Shown here piece after piece: positions 1-5,475 of a stretch of 9,139 nucleotides of DNA. The position numbers were made by a program, and so were the translations under genes. This stretch comes from Thermoflexia bacterium (lineage in GTDB: Bacteria; Chloroflexota; Anaerolineae; B4-G1; SLSP01). The DNA lies in NCBI GenBank assembly GCA_030605705.1, contig JAUWHU010000393.1, positions 1 through 9,139 on the forward strand, given 5' to 3'. Under the pieces are notes generated by a model. The model was not told the DNA's origin. It did no database searches and saw nothing but the letters and a program-made list of their open reading frames with translations. The stretch's first letter is position 1; each line of letters begins with the position of its first letter.

Positions 1-77
1 ACCGAATGCGTCCCCCTCCGGCCAGGTAATATTGAGAGCGAGGTCGGCGCAATTTCTCGTCTTTCTATCTCATTCAT
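1..77 (-). CDS. 5' end of a gene leaving the window, possibly murC
   Basis: An open frame starts with ATG at 77 and stays open for 25 codons to the window edge. It reads MNEIERREIAPT, then SLSILPGRRGTHS, with a partial valine codon at the edge. A good ribosome binding site (AGGGGG, 5 nt before the ATG) and the 22-nt gap after the cvpA-like stop suggest a real, co-transcribed gene. No domain is visible. MurC (UDP-MurNAc:L-alanine ligase) commonly follows murG in dcw clusters, and its Rossmann motif (HFVGIGG-like) often follows a short N-terminal lead ending in a residue string like THSV. That makes MurC the best guess, but it rests on position and a very short match. The gene is cut by the window edge. 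Confidence 0.45.
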   Translation of the reverse strand, partial: MNEIERREIAPTSLSILPGRRGTHS

Positions 78-99
78 CTTGTCCCCCTATTCACTCCCC

Positions 100-630
100 T
101 CACACAAAGACGATCAGCACAAAAGCGAAGGCTAACGCCACGGCGATGAACAGCGGCGGCCCGGCCAACCAGTCGTTGAGCAAACTCTGAACCACCCCTC
201 TCCAAACGATATCAACCTCGTCAGTGATCCCCCAAAGATTGTATCCCTTCTGGTCGAGAAAAGCCCAGAGCAATCCCGCGATCAAAGCGCCGTTGATGAC
301 GCCTAAGAAAAATCCCAGCAGCGTGTCCTGTAATTTCTCCTTGCGCGCCTTGCTACCCAAAGCCGAAGAGATAGCAGTGGTGGCATACCCAAAAGATATC
401 ATGATGATGAAAAGCAACGTGCGAGCATAAAACCATCCTGTGGGATTGGTCTTCTCCATGTTCTTAAGAACAGCGCTCACCAAAAACATGTAATTCAGAA
501 AGACAAGCTCAATGAAACGGCCCAGGATGACGGAGAAAGCGACCAATAGCTCCTTAGCCCAGCCCCGCAACGCGCCGATGATCCCAAACAGAATGACCAA
601 TCCGACAAAGGCTGTCCCCAATGGCATCAT
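100..630 (-). CDS. CvpA-family-like integral membrane protein
   Basis: Predicted 176-residue membrane protein. Hydrophobic segments lie at about residues 6-22, 28-56, 68-90, 103-126 and 157-175. The N-terminal pattern (hydrophobic helix, then ALRGWAKELL, then another helix) and the later QDTLLGFFLGVINGAL segment resemble the CvpA/colicin V production family, whose members have four or five helices, similar length and no agreed biochemical role. I chose the ATG at 630 because it lies 1 nt after the murG stop (TGA, 634-632) and gives a CvpA-like N-terminus. A longer reading from 738 would add 36 Arg/Trp-rich residues lying antisense-free but out of frame within murG, which is unlikely to be real. 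A second ATG follows directly at 627. The sequence GGAAGGTGG just upstream may be the ribosome binding site. The tight spacing implies coupling to murG. The family call is moderate because it rests on topology and weak motif likeness. Confidence 0.6.
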   Translation of the reverse strand: MMPLGTAFVGLVILFGIIGALRGWAKELLVAFSVILGRFIELVFLNYMFLVSAVLKNMEKTNPTGWFYARTLLFIIMISFGYATTAISSALGSKARKEKLQDTLLGFFLGVINGALIAGLLWAFLDQKGYNLWGITDEVDIVWRGVVQSLLNDWLAGPPLFIAVALAFAFVLIVFV

Positions 631-631
631 T

Positions 632-1735
632 TCACACCACCTTCCCCAAAGAGAGCAATAAGTTTGCCAACTGCTGCGCAGCATCCGGACGAGCCAGGCT
701 CCGGGCCGCCTCCGCCATCGCCGCGCGCTGTGCCTCATCGTTCAGTAAGTCACGTACCGTAGGTACCAATCGCTCCGGCAATTGTTCGTCTTTCACGACC
801 AGGGCCGCGCCGCGCCGCGCCAGCCACTCGGCGTTGATTTTCTGGTAGCGCCAGGCATAAGGGTAAGGTACCAAGATCGCCGGGAGGCCGAAGTACGGGA
901 ACTCCCCCAACACCGAGGCTCCCGCCCGCGAGACCACCACATCCGCCGAGGCCAGCGCCGCCCCCATCTCCTCGTGGAGGTAGGGGAAGGGATGGTAGCG
1001 CGCCCGCAGCGTCTCCGGGAGCGTACCACGCGCCGCCGCGACCTCTTCCCAATCCAACCGCCCACTGATGTGTACCACCTGCGCCTCCGCCAACAGTTCC
1101 GCTAAATGCGCCAACACCGCGCGATTTATGGAACGCGCGCCCCGGCTGCCCCCGAAAACCAACAACACCGCCTCGTCGGCGGAAAGCCCCAGGGTCTGAC
1201 GGGCCGTCGCACGCTCCCAGCGCGTCACCTCGACCCGCAACGGATACCCGGTCACGACCACCTTGTGGGCCGGGAAGAAGGCGCGGGAGTCCTCCACCGT
1301 CACGCCGATCCGCGCCGCCAGTCGCCCTATGAAGCGAAACGACTGTCCTGGCTCGATGTCGGGCAGGAAAAGCAGGATCGGTACCCGGCGCAACCATGCC
1401 GCCAAGGCGACAGGCCCGCTCACGTAGCCCCCCGTCGTCAGGAGAGCGGCGGGACGCTCGCTTCTCAGCGCGCGCCAGGAAGCGATCAGCCCCTGCGCCA
1501 GTCGCCAGACATTGCGCAGCGCGCGGCTCAAACCAACGCCATGCACGCCGCCTGCCGGGATTCCCAAGAAAGGCAAGCCGGCCCGCGCCACCAACCCTTC
1601 CGTCATCCCTCCCTGATCGCCCACCCAGGTCAGGGTGACTGTGGGATCAATGGCGCGCAACGCTTGCGCTACGGACAATGCGGGATAGACGTGCCCGCCA
1701 GTCCCGCCACCAACGATCCAGAATCGCAACCGCAT
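632..1735 (-). CDS. murG: MurG, lipid II-forming GlcNAc transferase
   Basis: UDP-GlcNAc:undecaprenyl-PP-MurNAc-pentapeptide GlcNAc transferase (GT28, GT-B fold). It acts on the inner face of the membrane and turns lipid I into lipid II. The 367 residues match the usual length. Visible motifs: glycine-rich loop GGGTGGHVYPAL (9-20), TTGGYVSGPVALAAWL (100-115), FGGSRGARSIN (194-204) and the UDP-GlcNAc site region SRAGASVLGEFPYFGLP (269-285) followed by ILVPYPYAWRYQKINA. Two departures stand out: the usual HEQN segment reads LPDIEPG (124-130), and the usual HQ before the NA pair reads YQ (298-299). The first 83-89 nt overlap ftsW in another frame. The ATG at 1735 directly abuts the AAAGGAG ribosome binding site. 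The third codon, TTG at 1729, is 6 nt from it and may be the true start, giving 365 residues. The glycine-rich loop is kept either way. Confidence 0.95.
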   Translation of the reverse strand: MRLRFWIVGGGTGGHVYPALSVAQALRAIDPTVTLTWVGDQGGMTEGLVARAGLPFLGIPAGGVHGVGLSRALRNVWRLAQGLIASWRALRSERPAALLTTGGYVSGPVALAAWLRRVPILLFLPDIEPGQSFRFIGRLAARIGVTVEDSRAFFPAHKVVVTGYPLRVEVTRWERATARQTLGLSADEAVLLVFGGSRGARSINRAVLAHLAELLAEAQVVHISGRLDWEEVAAARGTLPETLRARYHPFPYLHEEMGAALASADVVVSRAGASVLGEFPYFGLPAILVPYPYAWRYQKINAEWLARRGAALVVKDEQLPERLVPTVRDLLNDEAQRAAMAEAARSLARPDAAQQLANLLLSLGKVV

Positions 1736-2816
1736 CTCCTTTGGGCCGCCCGCGAGAAATTCCCAGCAATATCCCCGCGCCGGCCACCGTGATCAACATC
1801 TCCGATCCACCGTAGCTAAAGAAAGGCAATGCCGTGCCCGTGAAGGGCAGCAACCCGACGATAACCAAAACGTTCAATAGCACCTCGACGATCACCATCA
1901 TCGTCACGCCAAAAGCAAGCAGCGAGCCGAAAGGGTCCGCCGTCTCCAACGCGATACGGTAGCCCCGGTAAGCCAGCAAGCCGAAAAGTCCCAGCACCAG
2001 CAGCGCGCCCAGCAATCCCATCTCCTCCCCGACAACGGCGAAGATGCTATCGGTATGGGGGAAAGGCAGATACCAGGCCTTCAACCGCCCGTTGCCGATT
2101 CCCACCCCCAAGAAACCGCCCTCCCCGATGGCCGTCACCGCGCAGTGGATATGATACGACATCTGCGTCGGGTCCTTGAGCGCGGCCACGTAATCCACCA
2201 GGCGCGCCCGCGCGTGAGGCAGCTGCCAGGCCAGGAAGCCAAAAGTCGCGCCGCCCGTGATGATGGCCGTGAAGATCTGCAGCGGATCACCGCCGGCGAA
2301 GAAGAACATCGCCAACCCCGTGGCTAAGAGAAGCGCCGCCGTGCTCAGATCAGGCTGTAACGCCACGAGACCCGCGACCACGCCGATGATCATGGAAAAG
2401 GGCACCAATCCGTACCGCACCTGGTGGAGTTGTTTCCCCTTGGAGTCCAGCCAGGCGGCGATGTAGATCACCACCACCAGGCGTGCCAGCACTCCCGGCT
2501 GGATAGAAGCCCCCCACAAAGCGCGTCGCTGCGCGGCCTGTGCCCGCTCACCACCCAGGAGCACCACGGCGAGCAGCAGCAGCGTCACGACCATCAACGG
2601 GAGTGCCAGTTGCTGCCAAACCGGGTAAGGCAGGTAGACCAGCGCGAGCGCCAGGACGCTCCCTGCGCCCACCCAGACCAGCTGCCGCTGCCAAAACTCT
2701 ACACCCACGTAGAAAGTCGCGCTGTAAAGCATCAGCAGGCCCAAAGCCAACAGCGCCAGCAGAGTGACCAGCAGCAGATAGTCCACGTGTGCCGTCTTGC
2801 TCTTGCGTTTTGTCAT
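1647..2816 (-). CDS. ftsW: FtsW, septal SEDS peptidoglycan polymerase
   Basis: SEDS-family multipass membrane glycosyltransferase that polymerises lipid II at the division septum with its partner class B PBP. The chosen ATG gives 389 residues and about ten hydrophobic segments. The SEDS signature is clear near the C-terminus (GLLPFTGTALPFFSYGGSEM, 321-340). HTDSIFAVVGEEMGLLG (254-270) carries Asp256, which aligns by motif with the catalytic aspartate known from RodA/FtsW. Two stretches differ from the usual pattern: QPSELAK reads QPGVLAR (107-113), and the GYQ..QS-like segment reads SYHIHCA (220-226). A cytoplasmic tail from about 355 is rich in Arg and Trp and overlaps murG. The frame is open up to a GTG at 2852, but the ATG at 2816 has a GAGG ribosome binding site 5 nt upstream, and the extra 12 residues do not look like an FtsW N-terminus. 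FtsW rather than RodA is inferred from the dcw setting. The gene is separated from murD by a repeat element. Confidence 0.93.
   Translation of the reverse strand: MTKRKSKTAHVDYLLLVTLLALLALGLLMLYSATFYVGVEFWQRQLVWVGAGSVLALALVYLPYPVWQQLALPLMVVTLLLLAVVLLGGERAQAAQRRALWGASIQPGVLARLVVVIYIAAWLDSKGKQLHQVRYGLVPFSMIIGVVAGLVALQPDLSTAALLLATGLAMFFFAGGDPLQIFTAIITGGATFGFLAWQLPHARARLVDYVAALKDPTQMSYHIHCAVTAIGEGGFLGVGIGNGRLKAWYLPFPHTDSIFAVVGEEMGLLGALLVLGLFGLLAYRGYRIALETADPFGSLLAFGVTMMVIVEVLLNVLVIVGLLPFTGTALPFFSYGGSEMLITVAGAGILLGISRGRPKGDAVAILDRWWRDWRARLSRIVRSASVARH
1736..1742 (-). promoter_or_regulatory. Ribosome binding site of murG inside ftsW
   Basis: The minus strand reads AAAGGAG here, within the ftsW codons for Pro-Lys-Gly-Asp. 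No base separates it from the ATG at 1735, while 6 nt separate it from the in-frame TTG at 1729. The spacing favours TTG; codon preference favours ATG. Confidence 0.6.
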
Positions 2817-2820
2817 CGCT

Positions 2821-2827
2821 ACCTCAA
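2821..2827 (-). promoter_or_regulatory. Ribosome binding site deciding the ftsW start
   Basis: The minus strand reads TTGAGGT, followed by AGCG and then ATG. This supports translation starting at 2816 and not at the GTG at 2852, which has no purine-rich site at a suitable distance. Confidence 0.6.
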
Positions 2828-2844
2828 GGAACCCTGGCTGGCTA

Positions 2845-2873
2845 ATTATCACATTGGGATAGTCAGCCTTGAA
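2845..2873 (-). promoter_or_regulatory. Candidate sigma-70-type promoter for ftsW
   Basis: On the minus strand a hexamer TTCAAG (2873-2868, a poor match to TTGACA) is followed by a 17-nt spacer and GATAAT (2850-2845, five of six to TATAAT). A start about seven bases on would give a short leader containing the ftsW ribosome binding site and ATG at 2816. It lies just downstream of the repeat element that splits murD from ftsW, where a new promoter would be useful. Single matches like this are common by chance. Confidence 0.3.
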
Positions 2874-2894
2874 CTATAAAAATTTACCACGGAG

Positions 2895-2919
2895 CGTAGT
2901 GTGGGCAGGCAGTGCCCAC
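2895..2919. repeat. 25-nt hairpin sequence nested in the left arm of the element
   Basis: This block interrupts the left arm exactly between its two 9-nt units. Its 3' part is a perfect palindrome with a 7-bp stem: GTGGGCA (2901-2907), loop GGCAG, TGCCCAC (2913-2919). The intact right arm at 3025-3042 lacks it, so an insertion is the simplest reading. There is no T-tract beside it, so it is not an evident intrinsic terminator. Confidence 0.6.
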
Positions 2920-2972
2920 AACACGGAGATTTCAACTAGTTTGTTCTCCAAACGACTTGCTTCACGCCAGTA

Positions 2973-3024
2973 AAAAACACCGGAACGCATAGGCGCAGCA
3001 CTAACTCTGCACTTTAGTGTTTTT
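2973..3024. repeat. Inner inverted repeat, possible weak transcript hairpin
   Basis: AAAAACAC (2973-2980) pairs with GTGTTTTT (3017-3024) across 36 nt. On the minus-strand transcript the stem would end in a run of six U after murD. A smaller GCAG/CTGC stem could form inside. It could act as a poor terminator or attenuator between murD and ftsW, or simply be part of the repeat element. The stem is AT-rich and the loop is long, so strong termination is unlikely. Confidence 0.3.
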
Positions 3025-3075
3025 CTCCGTGCTCTCCGTGGTGATTGACCTCCCGTGATAACAAACCATTCAGGG

Positions 3076-4443
3076 TCAAGGGGCGGATAGCCCCACGACC
3101 AGCTCCCGGAAACATTCCCCGCGCGCGGCGAAATCCCGGAAGGCATCGAAACTGGCGCCGCCGGGAGAGAGCAATACCACCTCGCCGGGTCTGGCCCGCC
3201 GCGCGGTTTCCTCCACCGCCTGCTCCAACGTTCCGGCCGCCACAATCTCTTCCAATGCGCCGGCGCGATTCTGCGCCCAGGCGCGCTCCACGTGCCCGGC
3301 GATGAGCTCCTGTGCTTCGCCAAAAACGATCAGCAGCCGCGCGCGCCCCACCACCCGCCGGGCGAATTCTTCCCAGGGGAGGTCCTTATCCCGGCCACCG
3401 GCTAAGAGCACCAGCGGCTCCTCGAAAGAATCTAACGCCGCCAGCACCCGCTCCGGCGCGGTGGCGATGGAGTCGTTAACCCAGAGGATGTCTCGCCAGC
3501 GGCGCACCACCTCCAGGCGATGTTCCACGCCGGCAAATCCCACAATCGCGCTCCGCAGCGACTCGGCGGCGACGCCGGCCGAGGCGGCCAAAACGCAGGC
3601 GGCCAGCACATTCAGCACATTGTGAAAGCCCCGCAGCCGGATGTCGCTCCGCCGACAGACTGCGGTCTCGCGCCCGTCACGACGCAGCAGCAACGTCTCC
3701 TCGCGCAGGAAAGCCCCCTCCTCCACCTTGACGGCCCCGCTAAAGTAACGGATCCGCGCCGCCGTTTGCGCTGCCAGAGCACGGGCGTGCGGCTCGTCGT
3801 ATCCCAGCACCGCCACATCCTCCGCTCCTTGGTGCGCCACGATGTGCGTTTTCGCCGCGATGTAGGCCGCCATCGTCTTGTGGCGATCCAAGTGATTGGG
3901 CGTGATATTGAGCACCCCGGCGATCCCTGGGCTAACGTCCATGATCTCCAGTTGAAAACTCGACAGCTCCATTACCACGCGGTCCTGCGGGCAGATATCG
4001 GCCAGATCAGCGATGAGCGGGTTGCCGATGTTGCCCCCCACCCAGGTGGTGAAGCCCGCCTCACGCAGCATCTCCCCCACCAGCGAAGTGGTCGTCGTCT
4101 TGCCCGCCGAACCGGTGATCCCCACCACGGGAGCCGGACAGCGCCGGAGGAACTCCTGCGCATCGTTGCTCAAGGGAATTCCCCGTCGCCGCGCCTCCTG
4201 CACCAAAGGCAGGTCGGCCGGTACACCGCCGCTGAGACAGAGCAAATCGCAATCGTCCAGCAGACTCAAGGGATGGCCTCCCGTCACGTAGCGGATGGGC
4301 AGACCCGCCAGCTCAGCCCTATCTGCCGCCAACGTTTCCGCCGCGCGGCGATCCGAGACGGTCACGCGCCGGCCACGCTCCACGAAGAAGCGCGCCAACG
4401 CCTTCCCTTGTCGTGCCAGACCCAGAATCACCACAGAGGACAT
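3076..4443 (-). CDS. murD: MurD, UDP-MurNAc-L-Ala:D-glutamate ligase
   Basis: Cytoplasmic ATP-dependent ligase that adds D-Glu to UDP-MurNAc-L-Ala. The three Mur domains are all present. The N-terminal Rossmann part starts with VVILGLARQGKAL. The central ATPase has P-loop GITGSAGKTTTT (near 108-119 counting from this start), MELSSFQLEI, NITPNHLDRH and the AAK whose lysine is carbamylated in the family. The C-terminal domain shows GFHNVLN, GVEHRLE, NDSIATAPE, LAGGRDKDLP and SPGGASFDAFRDF-RGECFREL, the last being typical of MurD over other Mur ligases. The length is 455 residues, which is normal. I start at ATG 4443, preceded by AAGGTGA. A GTG two codons upstream at 4449, with AAGGGG 4 nt before it, is an alternative and would give 457 residues. 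The gene follows mraY after 33 nt and is followed by the repeat-bearing spacer. Confidence 0.95.
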   Translation of the reverse strand: MSSVVILGLARQGKALARFFVERGRRVTVSDRRAAETLAADRAELAGLPIRYVTGGHPLSLLDDCDLLCLSGGVPADLPLVQEARRRGIPLSNDAQEFLRRCPAPVVGITGSAGKTTTTSLVGEMLREAGFTTWVGGNIGNPLIADLADICPQDRVVMELSSFQLEIMDVSPGIAGVLNITPNHLDRHKTMAAYIAAKTHIVAHQGAEDVAVLGYDEPHARALAAQTAARIRYFSGAVKVEEGAFLREETLLLRRDGRETAVCRRSDIRLRGFHNVLNVLAACVLAASAGVAAESLRSAIVGFAGVEHRLEVVRRWRDILWVNDSIATAPERVLAALDSFEEPLVLLAGGRDKDLPWEEFARRVVGRARLLIVFGEAQELIAGHVERAWAQNRAGALEEIVAAGTLEQAVEETARRARPGEVVLLSPGGASFDAFRDFAARGECFRELVVGLSAP

Positions 4444-4476
4444 TCTCACCTTACCCCTTGCGAATTATTCCTCCCA

Positions 4477-5475
4477 TCACACCAGCGCCAGCGCGGCCCC
4501 GGCCATCGCTGCCAGAATGGCCACCAGCCAGAAGCGCTGCACGACTTGGGTCTCCGACCAACCCAGCAGCTCAAAATGATGGTGCAATGGCGTCATCTTG
4601 AAAATACGCCTGCCTGTACCATACTTCTTCTTCGTGATCTTGAAATACGATACCTGGATGATCACCGATAATGTCTCGGCCACCGGCACCAACATGATCA
4701 ACGGCAGGATCAGCCATTGACCGGTCATCAAGGCCACGGTACCCAGCGTCGCCCCCAGCGCCAGCGAGCCGGTATCCCCCATGAACATTTCCGCCGGGTG
4801 GGCATTGTACCACAGAAAAGCGAATGAAGCTCCCACAACGGTGAAACAGAACCGCTCCAGGTAAAACTGCCCCTGCAAGTCCGCGATCACGCCGTAGGCC
4901 ACAAACGCGCTCGCCATGATGATCCCCGCCAGGCCATCCAGCCCATCGGTCAGGTTCGCGGCATTGGCCGAGCCGACGATCACAAATATGGCGATGGGGA
5001 TGTAGAACAGGCCGATGTTGATCTTCTCCGGCAAGCCAGGAATAGCGATGCTGTGCAAGTCCAGCCCAAAATACATGACCAAAGCCACCGCTAAGGTGAA
5101 AATAATCTCGATGCCCATCTTGGTAGAGGCGCCCAGACCCTCACCTCTGCGCACTCCCCGCACGCCGGCGAGATCATCCACTGCGCCGAGCACCCCGTAG
5201 ACGAGCATCACCCCCAAGGGCACCAGAATCGAGCGCCCGATCACCGTCTGGCCCAGCAGATTGTAAATGTTCAAAGCCACGGTGATGAACAATACCGGGA
5301 TCGTGATCAGCAAACCGCCCATCGTGGGGGTTCCCAGCTTCGTGAAATGCCCCCGGGGGCCTTCAATGCGGATGCGTTTGCCGATCTTCCAGCGCCGCAA
5401 CAGATTGAGAAAGGGTCTCCCCCAGGCAACGACCATCAAAAAAGAGATGCTGGCGAGAACCAAGGCGAAGCTCAC
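4477..5475 (-). CDS. mraY: MraY, phospho-MurNAc-pentapeptide translocase
   Basis: Integral membrane enzyme that moves phospho-MurNAc-pentapeptide from UDP onto undecaprenyl phosphate, forming lipid I. The 332 residues contain about ten hydrophobic helices. Visible landmarks: GTPTMGG (48-54), the Asp pair in GAVDDL (D100, D101), NLTDGLDGLAG (174-184), NAHPAEMFMGDTGSLALG (224-241) with D234 matching the catalytic loop aspartate of the family, and TPLHHHFELLGWSE (295-308), which marks MraY among related prenyl-phosphate transferases. The start is GTG at 5475 within GTGA, so it overlaps the murF stop by 4 nt. A near-perfect AAGGAGG lies 4 nt upstream. This indicates translational coupling from murF. 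Confidence 0.97.
   Translation of the reverse strand: MSFALVLASISFLMVVAWGRPFLNLLRRWKIGKRIRIEGPRGHFTKLGTPTMGGLLITIPVLFITVALNIYNLLGQTVIGRSILVPLGVMLVYGVLGAVDDLAGVRGVRRGEGLGASTKMGIEIIFTLAVALVMYFGLDLHSIAIPGLPEKINIGLFYIPIAIFVIVGSANAANLTDGLDGLAGIIMASAFVAYGVIADLQGQFYLERFCFTVVGASFAFLWYNAHPAEMFMGDTGSLALGATLGTVALMTGQWLILPLIMLVPVAETLSVIIQVSYFKITKKKYGTGRRIFKMTPLHHHFELLGWSETQVVQRFWLVAILAAMAGAALALV

Larger units (their letters stand above)
2886..3042. repeat. Inverted-repeat intergenic element (MITE-like)
   Basis: About 157 bp bounded by perfect 9-bp inverted ends, ACCACGGAG (2886-2894) and CTCCGTGGT (3034-3042). If a 25-nt insertion in the left arm is removed, the arms extend to 18 nt: left ACCACGGAGAACACGGAG and right, read on the minus strand, ACCACGGAGAGCACGGAG, which agree at 17 of 18 positions. 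Each arm is two 9-nt CACGGAG-containing units. The interior has no credible gene and no transposase. I see no clear target-site duplication in the flanks. Repeats of the type CCACGGAGA-CACGGAG occur between genes in several environmental phyla. Whether this is a non-autonomous transposon, a REP-like palindrome or an RNA-level element cannot be told from one copy. Confidence 0.7.

Noticed and set aside
631..738. N-terminal extension of the CvpA-like protein to an ATG at 738
   Set aside because: The extra 36 residues overlap the murG end, are Arg/Trp-rich and unlike a CvpA N-terminus. The ATG at 630 has the expected spacing after murG.
2817..2852. FtsW start at the GTG at 2852
   Set aside because: It has no suitable ribosome binding site, overlaps the candidate -10 hexamer and adds residues not expected in FtsW. 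The ATG at 2816 is better placed.
2901..2919. Intrinsic terminator
   Set aside because: The perfect 7-bp hairpin has no following T-tract on either strand. It is better explained as part of an inserted repeat.
2874..3323. Minus-strand frame reading from within murD through the inverted element
   Set aside because: It overlaps murD in another frame and runs through repeat DNA. The murD C-terminal motifs are clear in the proper frame.
3520..4671. Plus-strand open frame of 383 codons opposite murD and the end of mraY
   Set aside because: It crosses two well-supported genes on the other strand, has low-complexity composition and shows no recognisable domain.
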